Assembly (NCBI GenBank): GCA_024741835.1
Contig: JAENRP010000079.1
Coordinates: 62,001 to 126,000, forward strand
Direction of reading: 5' to 3'
DNA length: 64,000 nucleotides
DNA from: Diplocarpon mali
Lineage: Eukaryota; Ascomycota; Leotiomycetes; Helotiales; Drepanopezizaceae
A model generated the notes under the pieces. The model saw only the letters and a program-made list of their open reading frames with translations. It was not told the origin of the DNA and ran no database searches. The position numbers and the translations under genes were made by a program. Of the stretch, positions 55,101 through 64,000 are shown piece after piece. Position 1 is the stretch's first letter. Each line of letters begins with the position of its first letter.

Positions 55101-57200
55101 TAATACCTTAATAGGCTTTCGGCTTCTAATAGCTTTAATAGCCTATTGTCAATCGATACTTTATTATTAGCAGCTAAAAAGGACTAGTAATAGCAGTTCG
55201 AGGTTTTGCCGTTTTCCAATTGTAAGCCTAGCTTAAGAGTCGTTTTTAGTAAAACCGCAAGATCTACTTGCAATCTTAGCTTAGGAGTCGATTTCCTAGA
55301 AATGGCAAGATCTACTCGCAGTCCTAGCTTAAGAGTTATCTCTAACGAATTTGCGAATTTCACTCGCAGTCCTGGCCTAGGAGTCATTTCTGCGAATTTC
55401 ACTTACAATCCTAGCCTAAGAGTCATTATTAGCGAATTTGCAAAATCTACTTGCAGTCCTAGCTTAAGAGTTATTTTCGCGAATTTTACTTATAATCCCA
55501 GCTTAAGAGTCCATCTATTCTCCCTATCCTTACTCAATTATATTAGGGCAAAGAGTGCACTTTCCTTAAAGGAACCTACTTATAGGTCTAGCTTAAGAGT
55601 CAATTTCTATAATATCACCTTTAAGATAATATAAAGTCTATCTTTGATTTTAGCTTTAAAGATCACTTTATAATTGTTATTTATAAACTATATAAATTGA
55701 TTATTAAAAACTCCTATATAATTTAACTCTATATAGATCTTATAGCTAAATAAAAGATTAATGCCTAAGCTAGGCATAAGGAGAATATTTTACAAAAGGA
55801 AAGAAACGCTAGTAATATTCATCTTTACTATACCTATTGAGTTTGTATATAACCTTCTACTACTAACCTTAATAGAGCGCCTTTTTATTTTAGTAAGCGG
55901 GCCTTTAAATAGGTAGGATTTATTAGTCATATATGCTATATAACTAGTATTACTATACCAGTCGGATTTAAGGATCTTATAAAGATCGGCTTTTAAGACG
56001 TAAGTATCTTTATTATAATTATCATTTAAATTATTAAAAGTAGATTTAAGTTTAGATAACCTACTATTATTATTAAAGGTATTTACTAAAGTTCTGGCTA
56101 AATAGCCTTTTCCTTTACCTTTCCTTAGTAGTTGCAGCCTTTAATAGGATAAGGGCAGTTTGCTTCTTAACTTCTACTTTAATTGCTTTTTAATATTAAA
56201 GCTAGCGACTATATCGATCAGTTGCCTTCTAACTTTATAATTAGTAATATTATAAGTACTATTATAGAAGTAGTATCCCTAATAAGCTTAAGGGCTCGTC
56301 CTACGCTCCTTCCTCTTCTTAGGCTTATCGTTGCCCTATAACGCAGTATTTGCCGACTTAGAGCGTCCTTCGAGGTCTTACTTAATAGTTTAAAGGAGGT
56401 CGATCTTCTTATAGATCTTAAGGTTAAGTTAGATAAAAAGAGATTGTTTCGCAATAGCGAACTTAAGAGAAAGGCTATTAAGTAGGAAATTAAAAAGCTG
56501 AGTTTCCTTAAAAGTCATAGCTATCCTAAGATCTATAGCTTTTACTCTCCTCCTTGCTTTACGCAGTATAGATTAAGCAAAGTCTATATTTATATCTATA
56601 TCCTTGCTATCTTTGTCTTTTTTATATTAAAATAAAGTGATCTATTATAGTAGATACTAAGTATTAAGGGCAGTTGTCTAAGAGTATTTTACCTTTAATA
56701 TATCCTATCTTATCTTTGCATTATTATAAACTTAAATAAAATCTTAGTCTTTATCGCTTAAACCTCTATTAATCTTAAGCTTATATTTAGCTAAGGCCAG
56801 CCTATACTCCTTCTCCTTTTCCATATTTAAAATCTGCTTTTAGAATTCTTAATTATTATCTATTAAAGCTCTTAAGCTAAGCTTATTTAATATATCTGGC
56901 AAATCCTTAGCAGTTATATTAGCTATTAAAGTAGAAGTAAACGAATCAGTAGAGGGAGTATAAGGGGCTATTCTTGCATATTTAATAAGTGTCTTTTAAA
57001 TCGCTATTTCGATACCTTTGCTTTTAAAGTAAAGCTCTAAATCATTGAACTATCATTGCTAGTTCTTTTAAAAGAGTTAAAGGTCTCTAGGCTTAGTGTT
57101 TCGATCGGAATCAAATGCTATTACCATTTCAAATAGAATTGCATTTAAAATCAAATAAATTAAATAGTTAAAGGCACTCCTCTTATCGAAAAGTTAAAAT
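52140..57200 (-). pseudogene. gag-pol remnant of the Copia element
   Basis: Minus-strand translation shows an integrase core piece (LIAIRSNNALEIRA, where RSDNG is usual) at about 54.7 kb. The reverse transcriptase box LLLYINNITIAAK (YVDD changed to YINN) is at about 53.1 kb. The RNase H end is at about 52.2-52.4 kb (NIRAITLAKNLYLY, LKYIDIAYYF, ILINQIVVDGFIKPL). Stops are frequent. A gag-like part near 56.2-57 kb is too decayed to define. Confidence 0.8.
55200..55520. repeat. minisatellite with TAGCTTAAGAGTC core inside the Copia element
   Basis: About seven degenerate units of roughly 40-60 bases share CGCAGTCCTAGCTTAAGAGT. Because the frame is kept, both strands read as a repeated peptide (PSLRVI on plus, LKLGLRVDLA on minus). 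Related GCCTAGGAGTCG units recur at 51960-52130. Confidence 0.8.
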
Positions 57201-57420
57201 GATTAAATAGCAGGTATTATAGAAGTATTAAATAGGGAAGAAGTCCTCTTATCGAAAAGGGTTTTTAGGCTATAACGCAAGGAATTATACCTCCTACGAA
57301 ATATAGTAAAGTAAGGAATCACACCTCTTGCAGTACTAAAGGGGTTATAAAGCAAGGAATCATACCTCTTATAATACAGGTTGGCTAAATAGGGAATTAC
57401 ACCTCCTATTCGCCGATTGC
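57180..57420. repeat. degenerate tandem repeat near the Copia 5' LTR
   Basis: Repeated AAGGAAT(C/T)A(C/T)ACCTC(C/T)T units spaced about 45-50 bases apart lie in the leader region of the Copia element. Confidence 0.65.
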
Positions 57421-57527
57421 TCGCCTCTTACTATAAGTCTCGTTCAACTTCCTACTAATAGTTGTAGCGCAAGTGCTTTCCAAAGGAAGTTAATAATCTA
57501 TTATCGGTCTATCTAAGGCTTATAACC

Positions 57528-57722
57528 TATTAAGCTTAAATAAGTTGGCGTAGTAGGTATAAGAAACTTCTAAAGGTCGATAGTCGATATATTAGTAAGA
57601 GTTAAGGAAGGAAGGTTACCCCTTTCTTCCCTTTAGCTATATATATATCAATATCCTACTAACTAAGTAGTAGGGTCATATAATAATACATCGGAGTAAT
57701 AGCTGTATCACCCATCTCAATA
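57528..57722 (-). repeat. LTR of the Copia element (5' by its own orientation)
   Basis: Begins TATTAAGCTTAAATAAGTTG and ends ATCTCAATA, followed by GATAA. Confidence 0.92.
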
Positions 57723-57727
57723 GATAA

Positions 57728-60700
57728 TACTATAAAGAGATATGCGCTTAAGAAGCTTGCATAGCTGAATAAGATAATAGATAAGGGAATTGAGTGCGGC
57801 GTTTTTAAGAGTACGAAGCTAAGTAATAGGCGTCTGTCCGACTGGAACTCTTATTTGCATATAGTTAAGAAGAATATAGAGTCCTAAGTAGCTATAGGAG
57901 AGTATAGAACTACATTTGACTATTTGAGAATTAAGGAGATTATACTAAGTTATAGCATAGTCTTTATATAAGAATGCTATAAGTATCTATCTAATCTAGC
58001 TTATAAGGTCTTCCTATAGTTCGACCTAAAGTATGCGTATTAGTTAGTAGATATCTACCCTTTATATAGGCACTACTACGCGTTCTCGGCCCCTGGATAT
58101 AAGCAACTCTAGTTAACCCGTATACTACAAGGTTGCAAGAGCTTAGCATTTTATATAATAGAACTAATGAAGATCGTGCTTAGATCAATTCCTTAGTTAG
58201 AAGAAGGAGTTGCGTTAAGAGTTAACGACTCTAAGCCATCTTTGTTTTCACTATAGCTAAAAGGAGAAGCTATAAAACTACTATCCTTAATGTTTTATAT
58301 AGATAATATATTTAAGGGCTTCTTAGATTTCGCAATAGCTTTCGAGTTCCTTAAGGATCATCTACTTCTTAGGCTCCTATAGTTATAGCTAAAGCTGTCC
58401 TTTAAGAAGTATATACTCTTTATAAAAGAGGTCTTAGTACTTAAAGTAAGGCATAAGGTAAGAGGAAAGATAATAATTAAGTTTAAAAGGGCAGAAAAGA
58501 TCAAGGCCTAGCTTGTACTTAAGAATTCTACTAAAGTAAGAGGCTTTTTAAAAGCAATACAGATTACTTATCCTTAAGTGAAGAACTTTATAGAGATCTC
58601 TCGGCCCTTAAATAGGCTTATAAGTAAGGTACTATAGAGGTAGGAGGAACTTGAGAAGCTATCATTTAAGCTACTTTAAGATCTATGCTTAAATATTGTC
58701 AAACGGAATAGGTATAATTTAGAGTTTCTAGTAATAATATATTTAAATGCTTTAGGTTTTGTAAAAGGCTATATTATCTCGCAGTAGAGACTAATTAAGA
58801 AGAAGATACTTCCTCTCTTCTATAATAGCTTTACTTTCATATAAACCTAGCGCAATTACGGAACCTTTAAAAGGGAACTCCTTATAATTATAGAGTTCTG
58901 CTGCAAATATTATTATATATTTAGGCATTTGCAGAAAGGGACAATCTATATAGATTATAAGCCTTTTACCTATTTTCTAAACTCTAATGCTTAGTATAAA
59001 GGAATTTATATAAGATAGGCGTCGGAACTATATCTTTTAAATATTAGTATCTAATATATTATAAGAAAGCGAAATAAGGCAGCAGATACCCTATTTAAGA
59101 CTATATTCCTAAGGGATGATTGTCTTAAGGACCTAGATCTAATTTACTATAAGGATAAGTAGTTAGATCTAAGAGCATCTATCTAAAGGTAGAAGGATAG
59201 TATAGAGGGGTATAAACGCCTAATGCAAACTGGTATTTAAGTCACCTGCTTTATATTTAGCCTTTCGCAGACTGAGGAGCTTGCTAGGGAGTAAAAGGAA
59301 GATATTATACTTATAGCTACCTTGGCTATACTTAGTAGGAGGTACTATACGCTTTTTCAGCCCGTCTCCCCTTATATAGGTTTGCCGATTATACTATTTA
59401 TAATACTATAAAAGAGTCCTTTTATAAATAGCCAGGATCTGCTATTATCTTAGGCTATAGAAGTTAAGATTAAGGATGCTATAAAAGCATACTACGAGTT
59501 ACCTTAGTACTTAAAGGTAGCTTAACTTCTAATCTACTACCAGTTCTTAAAGGACTTTGATAGAATTAGAAAGCGCAGTCTTTAAAGTAAGGCAGCTAAG
59601 TATAAATAGGAATAAGATACTCTTTAGTTCTATTAGAGAGAGGTATATAAGACTTGCTTAATCGCTAGATAGGTTGCATAAGCCCTATTAAAGGCTTATA
59701 ATAAAGGCGGGCACTTTGCTATTACTATTATACTAAGAAAGCTCTAATATATCTATTAGCCTACTATAGTTTAAGATACTACTTTATATATCGTAGGGTG
59801 CTTGAAATGCGCTAAATACGGCCTTGCGTAGAGAAGCAGTCCCTTATTTAAGATTATTATCTTTGCGCTTATAGAACTACTTAGTACAGACTTCTATAGA
59901 CCTTTTCTAAAGCTCTTAAAAGAGTATTGCTATCTATTAATTATTATTAATTACTTCTTATACTTTATTTAAGTATACTCTTGCTTAAATGCAGACTCAC
60001 TAAACGTTAAGAGGTATTTGAATATCCTATTTCAGTCTGATAGTATTCCGATTAGGTTTTACGTCGATCTAGGTAGCCACTTTGAAGAGGCTATATAAGA
60101 CTATATTAGAAGGAGGGGAGTACTATAGGTGAATTCCCCTTTAGCCTTAAAGAAGAGTATAGGAATAAGTGAGAAGGCTATTGATATTATATAGCAAGCT
60201 ATAGTAAAGACTGGACCTAACTATAAGCTATAACTATAGAAGGTAGTATTTAAAGTAAATCTTAAAGAAATAGGCTTCTTAGGATACTCCCCTTACTATA
60301 TCTAGCGAGGATACTAATTTAGATCCGAAGTTGACTTAGCATTCCTAGCTTATTACACTTAAACAATTTATACAGATTTGGATAGTATAGGTTTTTTAAA
60401 AGAACTATAGGTAGCAGATTCGAATAAAGACGAAGAATAGAGTAATGCTATACTTAAGTACATTAGGAGATGCTAAGACTAGCTGATTGAAGTGAGTTTA
60501 GCTTTAGACCTATAGAGGTAGAAGAGAAAGGAGTACTATAATATACGATTCTAAGGGAAGAAGATGAACCTCTTAATTGGATCAATAGCTATACTCTACA
60601 ATTATATAACTATAGGATAGAAGTTGCGACCTTTATAAAGAGGCCCTTTTGTTATTAGTAAGAAGGGAGGAGAGTATAAGAAATTATACACTTTAGCTTA

Positions 60701-61156
60701 GATTAATAGGAAACCTATACCTTGCCACTTTTATATTAATTAGCTTAAGCCTTTCTATTTTAGAAACTCCTATCTAATAACTAAAGAGGAATTAAGGCTT
60801 CCGATCTATTAAAATATACGCGTAGGCAGATCGATTCATTCTTTGCCTTTAGAGCTTTATAGGAAAAGAGAGTTAGAGTTAGTACTATAACCTTCGGTAC
60901 TAGGAGTATAGCAAGAGAGTTAGAGGGCCTAGGCTATTGGAAGTGGTCAGGTCCGATGTATTAATATAGGACTAACTGTCGTAGGTTCAGGAGTGCACTT
61001 CGCAAGGAGCTGAGTGTATATATAGGCGAGGTACCAAATAGGGGGGGTTTAGGAGCATACAGTTATTTTAAGGCTAGAGTCGAGCTTAGGCCTCTCTTTT
61101 AATATATGTACTTAAGGGCTAGTAGATTCGGGGGCGAATCTGGTTATAGAGGGACT
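57728..61156 (+). pseudogene. reverse transcriptase, RNase H and integrase remnant of the outer element
   Basis: This is the rest of pol after the Copia insertion. Reverse transcriptase pieces include KYAYKLVDIYPL and the catalytic box as FYIDNIFKGF (Asp changed to Asn). RNase H shows TIYIDYKPFTYFL and RKRNKAADTLF. Integrase shows the zinc finger (NKGGHFAITIILRKL, GCLKCAKYG) and catalytic-core stretches (LLSTDFYRPFLKL, FYVDLGSHFEEAI). A GPF-type module (KLRPL then RGPFVISKKG) is at about 60.6 kb. Confidence 0.75.
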
Positions 61157-61290
61157 TGTGGTAGGGATTACGTAACTAGCGCCTTTAGCGCACGGACCCT
61201 ATGGTTACGAGAGCTTCTTCTATAGCTTCTCTCCTCTTCTTCTAGATCAATCAACCACCCTTCTACAACTACAGATACATGCACCTCACT
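61157..61290 (+). repeat. right LTR of the outer element
   Basis: It starts TGTGGTAGGGATTACGTAAC and ends CCTCACT, directly followed by the AGGCG duplication. Confidence 0.85.
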
Positions 61291-61588
61291 AGGCGGGATA
61301 AGCATGCAGACACCCACACACACACACAACTACTCACGTCTGGCTGGTTGGCGAGTACCCCCGGCTCGGCTAAGGGGGGCCATGACCCACCCATCACAAC
61401 AAACCTATCTTTTCCCGAATCACCTCCAAGCACGACGGTAGATGTGAGAAACATGTGCATTATTGATGCCCCGAAAAGCACGGAATCGGAAGCGCTTCTC
61501 AGATCACGTCTCATCGTAACCTCCGTACCCCTTTCCCACGGTGCGCAGACCGACCAGCAGCCCCTCGTTCCATGGCAACCCCCCCCCC

Positions 61589-63608
61589 TTAACAGCCGTA
61601 CTTCACGCCCCTCCGTCCCAACTCCTTCCGGCCCACGCTCTCCTCGGGCCACACCCACCCCCGGCCCCGCTTGGCCTCCCGCTTCTCGGCGAGCTGCGGC
61701 TCGGGGATCCACGCGTCCTTGGGCAGGCACTTGCGCCGCGTCCCCTCGGCCGGCGCGCCCACCTCGCTCCTCCAGCCGACCTGGCCCGGCAGCGCGTCGT
61801 CGCGCGCCAGCATGTGCAGGTACCAGAGCGCCAGCAGCGCCGTCATCCGCGGCGCCGCCGGCTCGCCGTCCACCTCGCCTGCGAGCGCGAACGAGTGCTC
61901 GGCCTGGGCGAACGGGTCGGCCGCGGCGGCGAGCTGCACGGCCTGGATCTCGAGGTAGCCAAAGTGCGGCACGGCGTCGCTGCCGTTGCGCACGACCACC
62001 AGCTCGATCTCGGTCAGCAGGAAGCCGTAGCGGCAGCCGTGGTCGCGCATGCAGCGGTGCAGGTGCGCCAGCCCGCGCAGGTACTCGACCTTCCGGTGGT
62101 TGCCCTCCACGCGCATGCCCGAGTTCCAGCGGTCGAAGGACTTGACCAGGCCGACGACGCGGCCGAGGCCGCGGCCGGAGAACAGCGGCGACGCGTCGTC
62201 CGTGTAGTGGGACGTGAAGCTCGGCACGGCGTCGCCGGCCGCCCCGGGCCGCGGCCGCCGCGACGGCGCCGACGCGGCCCGCATGGCGAGGTGGCGGGGC
62301 CCGAGGGACAGGGACAGCGCGGCGTTGAGCTTGGTGGTGTAGAAGGCGTCGCAGATGCTCAGCAGCTCGGCCTCCGTCTCGGGCTGGAGAGAGGTCCGGG
62401 GCGGCGTGGGGAAGGTCGAGGCGGGCAGCGGGATGCTCAGCAGGCCCTGCAGGCCCGGGATGCGGGCGATGGTCGCCGGGTTGAAGGCCGTCCAGGGGCG
62501 GATCTGGCGGATGTCCCACCAGCAGTGCTTGCTGCTGGCGTCGCGCAGGCGGATGTTCAGCTGGCGCACCAGGGCGGGCGCCGGGTTGGGCGACGTGAGG
62601 TAGGCCATCAGCGAGCTGCTGGGGCCGCCGGGGAGCGGGCGGGGGCAGGCGGGCGGCGCGAGCGTGGTGGCGTCGGGGCAGATGGCATTCGGCGGCGGCG
62701 AGGGCGCGTGGTGGAAAGTCAGGGTCTCGGTCTGGCTGTGGGTGGCCGACGGGGTGTAGGTTGGCAATTGGCGGTAGGTGGGGAATCCGTATCTGCCCAG
62801 CGTCGTCTGGGTGTCGAGCAGGTCGGCGCTGGATGCGCGGCGCTCGTGGGCGGATGGCAAGGTCAGGGGGGCGCAGAGTGTCGACATGGAGCGGGTGTGA
62901 GACGGGAAGCTGTCGGGGGGNNNNNNNNNNNNNNNNNNNNNNNNNNNNNNNNNTGAAGCTATTCGGCGCGGCGAAGCTGTCGTTTGGATCGACGCTGTCC
63001 GGCGAGGTGAAGCCAAAGGAGACGGATTCGGGGTTCGTGTAGCTTCGGGCATGCGAGGGACGGAAGCCGGCCGCGGGCCGCCAACCGGGCGACGGCGACG
63101 GCGACGGGGCCGGGACCGGGACCGGGACCGGCATCTTCCTGAGCCTCTTCGGCGGAGAGTGAATCTCCTGGTCTTGGGGCCGGATCTTGGGCAGAAGCAG
63201 CGGGCCATGCTGCCGGATGGGCGAGCGGGCGGGCGTGGTGAGCTGGGTGCTCACGGACTCGGGCGACGAGCCCTGCGACGAAGATGCCGATGCGAGGGAG
63301 CTGGACCGGCGGTGGCCGGCGGGCAGCGAGTCGCCGAGCAGCGCCGCTTCGAGGGAGACGCCGGGCGGGGTGGCCGGTTCGGCGCCGAACGAGAAGGACG
63401 CGCAGCCGAGGGACGAGTGATCCAGGGACGAGTGATCCAGGGACGAGTTGTCAGAGGACGAGTGGTCAAAGGACGAGTGGTCGAGGGACGAGTGATCCAG
63501 GGACGAGTTGTCAAAGGACGAGTGGGCAAAGGACGAGTGGGCAAAGGACATCGTGACCGCTGCCAGACTCGGCAGATGCGCGGGACTGGACGGAATGGAT
63601 GTACGCAC
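61589..63608 (-). CDS. unrecognised protein, interrupted by an assembly gap
   Basis: The N-terminal part (63608 to 62954) reads in one frame and the C-terminal part (62920 to 61589) in another, with 33 N between. They almost certainly belong to one gene, since both are strong coding sequence and the gap hides the join. The N-terminus is Ser-rich with pentapeptide repeats, followed by a Pro-rich linker (KMPVPVPVPAPSPSPSP). The C-terminal 400 residues look globular: NIRLRDASSKHCWWDIRQIR, LVKSFDRWNSGMRVEGNHRK, HRCMRDHGCRYGFLLTEIEL, LVVVRNGSDAVPHFGYLEI and WYLHMLARDDALPG. I recognise no named family. Met at 63551 is an alternative start. The outer retrotransposon lies about 300 bases past the stop. 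Confidence 0.7.
62921..62953. other. assembly gap (33 N)
   Basis: Undetermined bases inside the coding region. Flanking frames are incompatible with exactly 33 missing bases. Confidence 1.
63411..63550 (-). repeat. 15-bp coding minisatellite (pentapeptide HSS(L/F)D repeat)
   Basis: About nine units of GGACGAGTGATCCAG type lie in the 5' coding region of the unrecognised gene. They encode SFAHS, SFDNS, SLDHS and similar pentapeptides. Confidence 0.92.
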
Positions 63609-64000
63609 GGGGCGAGAGGAGGAGACCGATCGGGTCCGGATTAGAGACGTCTGAATTATGCTGCGAGGAGGCCGGCTCCAAGTGCTCGCGCGGGAGAGAT
63701 GAGGAGAGCGAGGGAGAGACGAGGAGCGAGATCAAGTATTCGACGCCGGGGAAGGATGAAGCTCGACCAGATCGATGCTCTGCTCGCTCTGCGGCCAACC
63801 ACCGCGTCCGCCGGCGAACGAGCTGATACTTATCCTCGGCCTGCTCCTCGCCGTCGCCGCCGCGCAGCCAATGCCCTCGGCCGACGTCGAGCTGAAACGC
63901 GGAGAAAGCCTCTTGCCCCCCCCCCTCGCTCTCTCTCTCTCTGTTCTCTGCTCTCTGCTCTCGCTCTCGTTCTGCTCGGCTGCGTGGGGCCGAGCATGTT
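63609..64000. other. upstream region of the unrecognised gene
   Basis: GC-rich sequence with a C run and CT-rich microsatellite near 63916-63975, likely promoter or leader. No supported gene up to the window end. Confidence 0.4.

Larger units (their letters stand above)
51624..57722 (-). mobile_element. inner Ty1/Copia retrotransposon, reverse orientation, RIP-degraded
   Basis: This has two 195-bp LTRs (51624-51818, 57528-57722) and the duplication GATAA at 51619-51623 and 57723-57727. LTR ends read TATTAAGC..CAATA, which fit the canonical TG..CA after RIP. On the minus strand the integrase (about 54.7-55.1 kb) precedes reverse transcriptase (about 53.1 kb) and RNase H (about 52.2-52.4 kb), the Copia order. 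It interrupts the reverse transcriptase region of the outer element. Confidence 0.92.
39563..61290 (+). mobile_element. outer Ty3/Gypsy-like LTR retrotransposon, RIP-degraded, carrying two nested elements
   Basis: Matching 133/134-bp LTRs end this 21.7-kb block, and the 5-bp duplication AGGCG flanks it (39558-39562 and 61291-61295). Removing the two younger insertions leaves about 8.0 kb. The order of decayed products on the plus strand is gag, protease, reverse transcriptase, RNase H, then integrase, which defines Ty3/Gypsy. All frames contain many TAA and TAG codons at former Gln codons and Asp-to-Asn changes, as RIP produces. The element cannot be active. Confidence 0.9.

Noticed and set aside
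55206..55634. 142-codon plus-strand open frame with repeated PSLRVI peptides
   Set aside because: It is a minisatellite read through by chance, inside a Copia element whose coding strand is minus.
39696..61156. AT-rich block as a centromere or isochore
   Set aside because: LTR pairs, target-site duplications and retroelement domains explain the whole block; RIP explains the base composition.
61541..62956. 471-codon plus-strand frame and a 779-codon minus-strand frame in the last gene region
   Set aside because: Only the minus frame 61589-62920 has a globular, balanced composition; the others are Arg/Pro/Ala-rich shadows, and the 779-codon frame crosses the N gap into the wrong phase.

Overview
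The window looks like nuclear DNA of a filamentous ascomycete (Pezizomycotina). The genes are well spaced and carry short GT..AG introns, mostly 43-77 bases. There is a HapX-type iron regulator, a fungal tRNA-Gln with an intron, and an AT-rich block of transposons whose decay is all C-to-T / G-to-A transitions, the mark of repeat-induced point mutation (RIP). I cannot fix the class or species from sequence alone.

Region by region. 1-17.7 kb: NMN adenylyltransferase (-), an SRR1-like protein (+), a gene-poor 3.6 kb stretch, a frameshifted isochorismatase-family hydrolase (-), the mitochondrial thiamine-pyrophosphate carrier (+), tRNA-Gln(UUG) (-), an RmlD/MAT2B-like reductase (+), a hypothetical ORF (-), histidinol-phosphatase (-) divergent from an aminodeoxychorismate lyase-like protein (+), and glucosamine-6-phosphate N-acetyltransferase (-). 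17.7-39.5 kb: a long regulatory stretch holding a 37-bp inverted repeat and a palindromic SreA-type GATA site, then hapX (+), a large low-complexity protein (-), a carboxymuconolactone-decarboxylase-like protein (-), an F-box-like protein (-), the mitochondrial ribosome-assembly GTPase MTG1 (+), a vWA protein (+), an alpha-acetolactate decarboxylase (+), a mitochondrial 2-methylcitrate dehydratase (+) and myo-inositol oxygenase (+). These are housekeeping and nutrient-metabolism genes, and I see no biosynthetic gene cluster.

39.56-61.29 kb is one insertion made of three nested LTR retrotransposons, each delimited by matching LTRs and a 5-bp target-site duplication. The outer one is a Ty3/Gypsy-like element of about 8.0 kb (LTRs 133/134 bp, duplication AGGCG). 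A second Ty3/Gypsy element (LTRs 307 bp, duplication GAGTA) lies in its gag region. A Ty1/Copia element in reverse orientation (LTRs 195 bp, duplication GATAA) lies in its pol. All are riddled with RIP-type stop codons. The inner Gypsy element also carries a long coding-like antisense reading frame with a four-cysteine motif between pol and the 3' LTR, which I consider the most unusual item in the window. The block sits between the 3' ends of two convergent genes.

61.3-64 kb: an unrecognised protein gene (-), broken by a 33-N assembly gap that also changes reading frame, with a pentapeptide minisatellite near its N-terminus.

Intron boundaries were placed by eye from splice signals and reading-frame closure. 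Family names rest on recognised motifs, not on searches.
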